Source: JBBTUF01 sp038063855
GTDB taxonomy: Bacteria > Patescibacteriota > Minisyncoccia > Ryanbacterales > GWA2-47-10b
Length of the DNA: 11,256 nt
Direction of reading: 5' to 3'
NCBI GenBank assembly: GCA_038063855.1
Contig: JBBTUF010000009.1
Span: 1-11,256, forward strand
The notes beneath the pieces were generated by a model. That model was not told the DNA's origin, did not search any database, and was given only the letters and a program-made list of their open reading frames with translations. Shown in pieces: positions 1 to 4,513 of this stretch. Position numbers and translations under genes: made by a program. Positions within the stretch are counted from its first letter, which is position 1; each line of letters opens with the position of its first letter.

Positions 1-408
1 CATTCGCGTGTCGTAGTGGATGTCTTTCAAGGCCATTGACCGTTTCTTGTCCCAGCGCAGAAAAGTTGATTGATACGTTATCGAAAAATCGGGAAAATAT
101 TTTTTCGCGATTTCAGTTGAAAGGTCGTCTTGCGTCATTGTAATGCAGGGGCGTGTTTTTCGGATGTGGTGTGCGGTGAGCTCGTGAAGGATCTCAACAT
201 TTTGGAATAGATCCCATCCGATAATCGCTCGCTGTATGAGGTGTGGGTCAAGCCGTCGGATGTCTTTTCTTAGTTCGGGGAAGTCGCGAATGATATTCTC
301 TCCAACAATATAGAGCGTTGACGCTCTTGGACTTTGTTGGAAAAGTTTCCAATATCCGTCATGAAGTACTGGTATGTACGATATGAGAATATTTTTTTGC
401 TTTTTCAT
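1..408 (-). CDS. Partial CDS: uncharacterised protein, N-terminal 136 residues, C-terminus outside window
   Basis: The frame is open without a stop from an ATG at 408-406 down to position 1, so the gene continues past the left edge. The protein begins MKKQKNILISYIPVLHDGYW, a beta-strand-like hydrophobic start, followed by STLYIVGENII and a charged helical stretch (FPELRKDIRRLDPHLIQRAI), and later FLRWDKK near residue 118. The start is well supported: AGGAGG lies 4 nt upstream, and the ATG overlaps the TGA of the upstream nucleotidyltransferase (ATGA), which implies co-transcription and translational coupling. I cannot assign a function from the visible part. From memory, CPR genomes carry proteins with a similar N-terminal region followed by a dCMP/cytidine-deaminase-like domain. 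No deaminase motif (HAE, PCxxC) is visible here, so this is only a weak inference. Confidence 0.8.
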   Translation of the reverse strand, partial: MKKQKNILISYIPVLHDGYWKLFQQSPRASTLYIVGENIIRDFPELRKDIRRLDPHLIQRAIIGWDLFQNVEILHELTAHHIRKTRPCITMTQDDLSTEIAKKYFPDFSITYQSTFLRWDKKRSMALKDIHYDTRM

Positions 409-1001
409 GAGCCCTCCTTAATCTTTTCAAATATCGCCTGAACAGTGCCAGGGAGCTCTGCGATCAGAGTTTTCGATATTTGTTCGGCACCCGTAAGTAC
501 CAACAGCCTGATTCGTGCGCTTGTCGAGGTGGTCGCCATGCGTTTTTGAACAACGACCTCTCCACAATATGCTCGTAACTCTTCAATTTGTTCATCGGTA
601 TATGTGTCTTCGGTTGCTTGGAGTACATCGGGATGTGCCAGTTTGATGAGTGCCCACTTTGAATCGTTGAGATTTTTGAGTGTTACGACGTCTACATGGC
701 GAACGTGTGCCAAAATACGAAGTCGTTCAATTTGTGGCACGCCAGGGCGATTTGGTCCTTTCTTTGCTCGTATTTTCTCGTCGCTGTCCACGCCTACAAT
801 AAGCAGGTCTCCCAGTTTTTTTGCGGCCTCGAGATACAATGCATGTCCTTCGTGGAACATATCGAATGATCCGCTCGTGAGAACAATTTTGAGTCCAATT
901 GTTTTCCATGACTCGACGAGCTTGCCGAGTTGCGCATAGTCGGGGATGTAGCGGTCGTCAAAACTAGATCCCGCACCAAAAATTCCCGCGGTAATAGGCA
1001 T
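405..1001 (-). CDS. HIGH-superfamily nucleotidyltransferase (RfaE/TagD-like cytidylyl/adenylyltransferase)
   Basis: This 198-aa protein should join a nucleotide (CTP or ATP) to a phosphorylated small molecule, releasing pyrophosphate, in the cytoplasm. The nucleotide-binding signature GSFDMFHEGH occupies residues 44-53, with the HxGH histidines at H50 and H53. It is followed by the Rossmann strand LLIVGVDSDE (66-75), the phosphate-contacting PQIERL segment (89-94), and a C-terminal TTSTSARI (157-164) matching the ISTTxI-type motif. The pattern is closest to RfaE domain II (heptose-1-phosphate adenylyltransferase) and glycerol-3-phosphate cytidylyltransferase; the exact substrate cannot be read. 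The N-terminal ~36 residues extend beyond the core fold. The frame is open upstream to an ATG at 1112, but the ATG at 1001 is preferred because AGGAGG lies 8 nt before it and the longer version would run through the promoter region. It overlaps the next gene by 4 nt. Confidence 0.88.
   Translation of the reverse strand: MPITAGIFGAGSSFDDRYIPDYAQLGKLVESWKTIGLKIVLTSGSFDMFHEGHALYLEAAKKLGDLLIVGVDSDEKIRAKKGPNRPGVPQIERLRILAHVRHVDVVTLKNLNDSKWALIKLAHPDVLQATEDTYTDEQIEELRAYCGEVVVQKRMATTSTSARIRLLVLTGAEQISKTLIAELPGTVQAIFEKIKEGS
413..418 (-). promoter_or_regulatory. Ribosome binding site AGGAGG for the left-edge gene
   Basis: AGGAGG on the minus strand lies 4 nt before the ATG at 408, inside the last codons of the upstream gene. 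It supports choosing this start for the truncated gene. Confidence 0.75.
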
Positions 1002-1009
1002 TAGAATCT

Positions 1010-1015
1010 CCTCCT
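1010..1015 (-). promoter_or_regulatory. Ribosome binding site AGGAGG that fixes the nucleotidyltransferase start
   Basis: AGGAGG on the minus strand is 8 nt upstream of the ATG at 1001. It decides between this start and the longer open frame reaching 1112. It also contrasts with the plus-strand genes of this window, most of which lack such a site. Confidence 0.8.
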
Positions 1016-1044
1016 TTTTATAAGTCAAAGTGCTGTTCGTTTGT

Positions 1045-1072
1045 ATCCTACGGGATTTGCACCATTCGTCAA
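1045..1072 (-). promoter_or_regulatory. Putative promoter for the leftward nucleotidyltransferase operon
   Basis: On the minus strand, TTGACG (plus 1067-1072) is followed after 16 nt by TAGGAT (plus 1045-1050). Transcription would begin near 1038, giving a leader of roughly 37 nt that contains the AGGAGG site. The -35 is a good match (5/6) and the -10 moderate (4/6). It lies back to back with the secD promoter. Confidence 0.45.
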
Positions 1073-1075
1073 TTC

Positions 1076-1103
1076 TTGTGTTTTTTTCTCGCGTTGTTAT
1101 AAT
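1076..1103 (+). promoter_or_regulatory. Promoter of secDF with perfect TATAAT -10
   Basis: TTGTGT (1076-1081), a 16-nt spacer and a perfect TATAAT (1098-1103) precede secD. A start of transcription about 7 nt after the -10 (near 1110) would leave a leader of only about 6 nt before the ATG at 1116. No Shine-Dalgarno sequence is present, so the mRNA is probably leaderless or nearly so. Confidence 0.65.
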
Positions 1104-1115
1104 AGCTTTCATTCT

Positions 1116-2423
1116 ATGAAGTTCCGACTTTTAGCTGTAGCCCTTCTCATACTTGGCGGTCTTGCCGGTTATTTTGTATATCCAAAGTGGGGAATTTGGG
1201 AAAAGTTAAATGTGCCGTTTCGGCTCGGGCTTGACTTAAAAGGAGGCATTCACCTCACATACAAGGCAGATATGTCAAAAATTCCGAGTGACCAAAAGTC
1301 TTCGGCACTTGAAGGTTTGCGTGATGTCATTGAGCGTCGCGTGAATTTTTTTGGTGTTTCAGAGCCGGTCGTGAGAGTTGAGAGAACAGGAGGCGAGGAC
1401 CATCTCAGTGTTCAGCTTGCAGGTATATTCGACCCTGCACAAGCAATAAAACTCATTGGCGAGACTCCGTATCTTGAATTTCAAATCCGTCGTCCCGAAG
1501 TTTCAGACGCTGATGCAGAAAAAAATCCATTTGCCGCATTTGCCCCCACAGAACTCACCGGTCGCTATTTGCAAAGCGCGCGGTTAGAATTTGCTCAGGC
1601 TGGAGGCAATGCGCAAGTACAGATTACATTTAACGAAGAAGGTTCAAAAATTTTTGCACGGCTTACCGAACAAAATATAAACAAACCGATTGCTATTTTC
1701 CTTGATGGCGTGCCAATTAGTATTCCTACGGTACGAGAAAAAATTGATGGTGGTACCGCACAAATTACAGGCAATTTTACGCCTGAGGAGGCGCGAATTC
1801 TTTCACAGCGGCTGAATTCTGGAGCGTTGCCCGTGCCGATTGAGCTTATTTCACAACGTACGGAAGAGCCTGCTCGTGGCGCCGATTCATTAAAGAAAAG
1901 TTTCTTTTCGGGACTTCTCGGGTTCTTACTCGTAGTGATATTTATGCTTACGTGGTATCGATTGCCGGGGTTCATCGCAATTGTAGCGCTCTTAATTTAT
2001 GTTTCGCTTTCGCTTACCGTTTTTAAATTGATTCCGGTTACATTTTCAACTGCTGGTATTGCAGGTTTTATTTTATCGATCGGTATGGCGGTTGATGCAA
2101 ATATCCTTATTTTTGAACGCATGAAAGAAGAATTACGTCGCGGTAAAACTTTGAGCACGGCTATCGAAGAAGGGTTTGGACGCGCGTGGACATCGGTACG
2201 CGATTCGAATATTTCAAGTCTAATTACTGCAGTGATACTGTGGTATTTTGGCTCGGATGCAGTTAAGGGCTTTGCACTTACTTTGGGTCTTGGTATTGGT
2301 GTTTCGATGTTTTCCGCAATTGTTGTGACGCGCACATTTTTGCGAGCACTTCATTCGCGTAGGCACGCTCCGGGTCGCGCATTGAAGTTTTTATATGGTA
2401 GTGGTTTTGGGAGAATATCATGA
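1116..2423 (+). CDS. secD: Protein translocase subunit SecD
   Basis: SecD works with SecF in the membrane, using the proton gradient to help complete export of proteins emerging from SecYEG. The 435-aa product has a first membrane segment at about residues 5-22, the conserved motif LGLDLKGGIHLTY (37-49), and an external P1 domain of about 220 residues. Membrane segments follow near 264-280, 285-303, 313-332, 366-379 and 384-405. GMAVDAN (323-329) holds D327, in the family's essential acidic region, and ILIFERMKEELRRGK follows. The size is like Thermus or Bacillus SecD regions and much shorter than E. coli SecD (615 aa), with a small P1 head. The frame is open upstream to 1041, but ATG 1116 is chosen because it starts the signal-anchor helix and the promoter -10 lies inside the longer version. 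Its TGA overlaps the secF ATG by 4 nt. Confidence 0.95.
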   Translation: MKFRLLAVALLILGGLAGYFVYPKWGIWEKLNVPFRLGLDLKGGIHLTYKADMSKIPSDQKSSALEGLRDVIERRVNFFGVSEPVVRVERTGGEDHLSVQLAGIFDPAQAIKLIGETPYLEFQIRRPEVSDADAEKNPFAAFAPTELTGRYLQSARLEFAQAGGNAQVQITFNEEGSKIFARLTEQNINKPIAIFLDGVPISIPTVREKIDGGTAQITGNFTPEEARILSQRLNSGALPVPIELISQRTEEPARGADSLKKSFFSGLLGFLLVVIFMLTWYRLPGFIAIVALLIYVSLSLTVFKLIPVTFSTAGIAGFILSIGMAVDANILIFERMKEELRRGKTLSTAIEEGFGRAWTSVRDSNISSLITAVILWYFGSDAVKGFALTLGLGIGVSMFSAIVVTRTFLRALHSRRHAPGRALKFLYGSGFGRIS

Positions 2424-3298
2424 ACATTGTTGCGTCACGTAAAATTTTCTACACATTTTCTGGCACGCTTTTTGCGCTCTCAATTGCGTCACTTTTGATC
2501 TACGGTCTTAATCTCGGAGTCGATTTCAAAGGGGATGCTCGTATTGATGTTGAGTATAAAAATTCTATTCCTTCAAAATCCGAAATTGTTGATTCTCTAA
2601 AAGGCGCGGGTATTACTGTTACCGATGTGACTCAAAGCAGTGATCATCGTGTATTGGTACGGATGAACTATTTGACCGAGGCCGATCACCAAAAGGTGCT
2701 TGCTACACTTCGTGCAAAAGGTGAGGTAGAAGAAAAAAGTTTTATATCAACAGGTCCATCGGTTGGCCGTCAGTTACGCCGCAATGCTCTCATTGCACTC
2801 GCGCTTGCGCTTATTGCCATTATCCTTTATGTGGCGTTTGCATTTCGTAAGGTATCACGGCCAGTCTCAAGTTGGATTTATGGAGTAATCGCGGTTGTCG
2901 CCTTGTTGCACGATGTGTTTATCCCCACCGGCATTTTCTCATTTTTGCGGATTGAAATTGACGCGTTGTTCGTAACAGCACTTCTTACGGTGCTTGGGTT
3001 TTCGGTGCACGACACCATTGTAGTATTCGACCGCGTTCGTGAAAATTTACGTCGAAGCAGTACTGGCAATTTTGAAGAACTTGTTGAGCGAAGTCTTAAA
3101 GAAACCATTACGCGTTCGATCAATACATCGCTTACCACCGTACTCTCATTGCTCGCGGTCTATTTCTTTGGTGGAGTCGCCACAAAAAACTTCGCGCTCG
3201 CACTCATAATCGGTATCATTATTGGTACCTACTCATCAATATTTATCGCAAGCCCATTGCTTGTGACAGTAGAACGCTGGAGGCGAAAGAGGAGTTGA
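2420..3298 (+). CDS. secF: Protein translocase subunit SecF
   Basis: SecF is the 292-aa partner of SecD in the SecDF export motor. It shows a first membrane segment at about residues 9-28, a short external domain, and the family's STGPSVGRQLRRNAL segment. The membrane core carries LGFSVHDTIVVFDRVREN, in which D198 is the conserved aspartate expected in proton conduction, followed by SLKETITRSINTSLTT. The last helices end in a basic tail (ERWRRKRS). One oddity is that the usual DFxGG motif after helix 1 reads GVDFKGD here, with D39 in place of the second glycine. The ATG overlaps secD's TGA (ATGA), so translation is probably coupled; only a weak GGGAG lies upstream. The secF TGA overlaps a TTGACG that may be the -35 of the next gene. 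No intrinsic terminator is visible after it. Confidence 0.95.
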   Translation: MNIVASRKIFYTFSGTLFALSIASLLIYGLNLGVDFKGDARIDVEYKNSIPSKSEIVDSLKGAGITVTDVTQSSDHRVLVRMNYLTEADHQKVLATLRAKGEVEEKSFISTGPSVGRQLRRNALIALALALIAIILYVAFAFRKVSRPVSSWIYGVIAVVALLHDVFIPTGIFSFLRIEIDALFVTALLTVLGFSVHDTIVVFDRVRENLRRSSTGNFEELVERSLKETITRSINTSLTTVLSLLAVYFFGGVATKNFALALIIGIIIGTYSSIFIASPLLVTVERWRRKRS

Positions 3299-3323
3299 CG
3301 CTTCTGTAGAATGTTCATAGACT
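3295..3323 (+). promoter_or_regulatory. Putative promoter for the 86-aa gene, overlapping the secF stop
   Basis: TTGACG (3295-3300) overlaps the secF TGA and is followed after 17 nt by TAGACT (3318-3323). The ATG at 3330 is only 6 nt after the -10, so the transcript would start at or beside the initiation codon. There is no Shine-Dalgarno sequence. The -10 is imperfect (4/6). Confidence 0.4.
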
Positions 3324-3329
3324 GATACC

Positions 3330-3590
3330 ATGCAGAAAAAGATTAAAACTATTGAGGATGTTGGAGGCTTGCTTCAGACTCATGTAATAGAGAGTGAAAA
3401 GCTCCACCGCGAAGTACGACTTGGCTTCGCCGATCTTAGGCGTGAGATTTCTCTCATTCATTCTGACCTTATTGAACATGATAAGCGTACAGAGTTAATG
3501 CTTCGCGAAATTGCAGATGTACAAAAACTCACCGTTCATGTAGAACGCATTCGTCAGCACCTTCGCGAACGTGATCATGTAGAGTTGTAG
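3330..3590 (+). CDS. Small hypothetical coiled-coil protein (86 aa)
   Basis: I do not recognise this gene. The product is highly charged and almost entirely helix-favouring. Hydrophobic residues recur at heptad-like spacing through VRLGFADLRREISLIHSDLI and the following LMLREIADVQKLTVHVERI, suggesting a coiled coil from about residue 25 to 80. There is no signal peptide, membrane segment, cysteine or recognisable catalytic motif. It lies 31 nt after secF on the same strand. A possible promoter places transcription start at its ATG, and a possible weak terminator follows its stop. It could be read through from secDF or made as its own short message. Reality as a gene is supported by its position, tight spacing and bacterial-type composition, but conservation is untested. 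Confidence 0.65.
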   Translation: MQKKIKTIEDVGGLLQTHVIESEKLHREVRLGFADLRREISLIHSDLIEHDKRTELMLREIADVQKLTVHVERIRQHLRERDHVEL

Positions 3591-3594
3591 ATAA

Positions 3595-3625
3595 GCTTTT
3601 TGTACACAAGGCAAAAGCATTTTTT
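3595..3625 (+). terminator. Possible weak intrinsic terminator after the 86-aa gene
   Basis: GCTTTT (3595-3600) can pair with AAAAGC (3613-3618), extended by a G-C pair across one bulged base, and is followed by ATTTTTT. The stem is short and AT-rich, so efficiency is doubtful. It runs into the promoter of the next gene. Confidence 0.35.
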
Positions 3626-3626
3626 G

Positions 3627-3635
3627 TGCGATAAT
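3627..3635 (+). promoter_or_regulatory. Extended -10 promoter of the membrane-anchored protein gene
   Basis: TGCGATAAT forms an extended -10 (TGn plus GATAAT). No good -35 lies at normal spacing. The ATG at 3642 is 6 nt after the -10, so transcription should start at or next to the A of the ATG. The stretch ATAATAGCTTCAT closely repeats ATAATAGCTTTCAT before secD. Confidence 0.5.
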
Positions 3636-3641
3636 AGCTTC

Positions 3642-4292
3642 ATGCTTTTCAAAGATATATTTCTCAAGCGCTGGCTCGACTGGACTATAACGATTATCGT
3701 TGTAGTTTTTATTTTGCTCATGTGGGCGATACAAACATACTCAATTGAGCAAGACTATAGCTTTTCGGGTAATGATATTTACTACTCAATAAAACTCCAT
3801 AACAAAACCCAACAGCAAAATACTATAGATGCTTCGACTTGGAAAATGTATCGTAATTTTGGATTTGAATTTAGGTATCCAAGCGATTGGAGAATTGACG
3901 AAGATACCAATGGCTTGAAAGTCATCAATACTTCGATGGAAAATATTCCGTCGGATAATGCTCATTTGCCATCCGGTGATAGCTTTATTTCATTGCATCA
4001 TATTCAAAAGCCCGCCATATTATCCATTGCGGAGTTCGCACAGACCAACGCTGGTAGCAATATAATCGTCCAGACAAAGACGGTGACACTAGTAAATCGC
4101 TCAGCTTATCAACTTACTCTGCATACGCTCGATGACCCATCCATTGAGAAAGTCTTCACATATGTTTCGAACAACGGAGCTGATGTGGTGGTCATTTCTG
4201 TGTTGTTCAACGCCGACGCACCCAATCGTGACGAAATACTTGCGCGTTATAATGTATTACTTGCAAGTTTTTCATTGATGTCGCAACAGTAA
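3642..4292 (+). CDS. Hypothetical single-pass membrane-anchored protein with PsbP-like motif
   Basis: The 216-aa product has a short basic N-terminus (KDIFLKRW), one strong hydrophobic segment at about residues 13-31, and a soluble remainder likely on the outer face. A low-complexity polar linker (about 51-66) leads to YRNFGFEFRYPSDWRI (70-85). This YxxxGFxFxYPxxW pattern is seen in PsbP-like extracytoplasmic proteins, which are common as one-copy anchors in CPR bacteria; no specific activity can be assigned. The rest is beta-rich (VTLVNRSAYQLTLHTL, VVVISVLFNAD) with a terminal helix. There is no lipobox or catalytic motif. ATG 3642 is preferred over the upstream TTG at 3600 because the promoter -10 lies between them. 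It sits between secDF and rpoBC with its own promoter, and its job is unknown. Confidence 0.75.
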   Translation: MLFKDIFLKRWLDWTITIIVVVFILLMWAIQTYSIEQDYSFSGNDIYYSIKLHNKTQQQNTIDASTWKMYRNFGFEFRYPSDWRIDEDTNGLKVINTSMENIPSDNAHLPSGDSFISLHHIQKPAILSIAEFAQTNAGSNIIVQTKTVTLVNRSAYQLTLHTLDDPSIEKVFTYVSNNGADVVVISVLFNADAPNRDEILARYNVLLASFSLMSQQ

Positions 4293-4306
4293 ACGGAGGA
4301 CCCCTA

Positions 4307-4334
4307 TTGACAAAATTTTGAGAGGACTTATACT
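4307..4334 (+). promoter_or_regulatory. Strong sigma70-type promoter of rpoBC
   Basis: A perfect TTGACA (4307-4312), a 16-nt spacer and TATACT (4329-4334) make the best-matching promoter in the window. It begins 15 nt after the preceding stop codon. Transcription from about 4341 would give rpoB a leader of about 170 nt. Confidence 0.75.
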
Positions 4335-4350
4335 GGGTGCATTGGGAATA

Positions 4351-4485
4351 ATGCGTAGTAGTTGTCCACATGCGGATGAGTTTTGGATAAAGTGGTCAAT
4401 GAGGCGCAATTTAATAAAGTGGTTATTAAAAAGCACAAATAACCAATTAAATACGATAAAGGCCCCATTTATAAGTAGGAGTTAG
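4351..4485 (+). CDS. Possible 44-codon leader ORF upstream of rpoB
   Basis: An ATG about 10 nt after the predicted transcription start opens a 44-codon frame ending in TAG at 4483-4485, with only a weak GGGA before it. The peptide begins MRSSCPHADEFWIKW and is basic, with three tryptophans. It has no recognised domain. Its stop lies inside the G-rich arm of a potential hairpin. It may be a leader peptide or simply a chance ORF; length alone does not distinguish these. Confidence 0.25.
   Translation: MRSSCPHADEFWIKWSMRRNLIKWLLKSTNNQLNTIKAPFISRS
4387..4423 (+). repeat. 10-bp direct repeat ATAAAGTGGT in the rpoB leader
   Basis: ATAAAGTGGT occurs at 4387-4396 and again at 4414-4423, 27 bp apart. 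The second copy overlaps the left arm of the adjacent hairpin. It could be a protein-binding site, an alternative pairing arm, or chance in AT-rich DNA. Confidence 0.4.
4420..4445 (+). other. Hairpin in the rpoB leader
   Basis: TGGTTATT (4420-4427) is perfectly complementary to AATAACCA (4438-4445) with a 10-nt A-rich loop. It is an 8-bp stem within the transcribed leader and inside the 44-codon ORF. No U-run follows, so it is not itself a terminator. Confidence 0.4.
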
Positions 4486-4493
4486 GGGTTTTT
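4458..4493 (+). terminator. Possible attenuator-like stem before rpoB
   Basis: AAAGGCCCC (4458-4466) can pair with GGGGTTTTT (4485-4493) through four G-C, two G-U and three A-U pairs, around an 18-nt loop with a possible inner TAA/TTA stem. A T-rich run continues to the rpoB start. The large loop makes it a weak candidate. Confidence 0.25.
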
Positions 4494-4513
4494 GTCCTTG
4501 TTTTTCTATTTTT

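Larger units (their letters stand above)
4335..4513 (+). promoter_or_regulatory. rpoBC leader region, possible regulatory 5' UTR
   Basis: This roughly 170-nt stretch between the promoter and rpoB holds a 44-codon ORF, a 10-bp direct repeat, an 8-bp hairpin, a C4/G4-based stem followed by T5, and a pyrimidine-rich tract up to the rpoB ATG. There is no Shine-Dalgarno sequence before rpoB. The whole may tune rpoBC expression by attenuation or translational control, but no known riboswitch or ribosomal-protein leader was recognised. Confidence 0.4.

Noticed and set aside
604..939. 111-codon plus-strand open frame
   Set aside because: It lies wholly antisense to the well-supported nucleotidyltransferase and has no recognisable domain or ribosome binding site.
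1041..1115. 25-residue N-terminal extension of SecD from an upstream ATG
   Set aside because: The extension would be translated across the TATAAT promoter and precedes a natural signal-anchor start; it also lacks a ribosome binding site.
3600..3641. TTG start 14 codons upstream for the membrane-anchored protein
   Set aside because: The extended -10 element lies downstream of this codon, and the ATG at 3642 fits the predicted transcription start.
4447..4475. Possible second rpoB promoter, TTAAAT with 17-nt spacer and TATAAG
   Set aside because: The -35 matches consensus at only three positions, and the AT-rich leader gives such matches easily. The TTGACA/TATACT promoter is far better.
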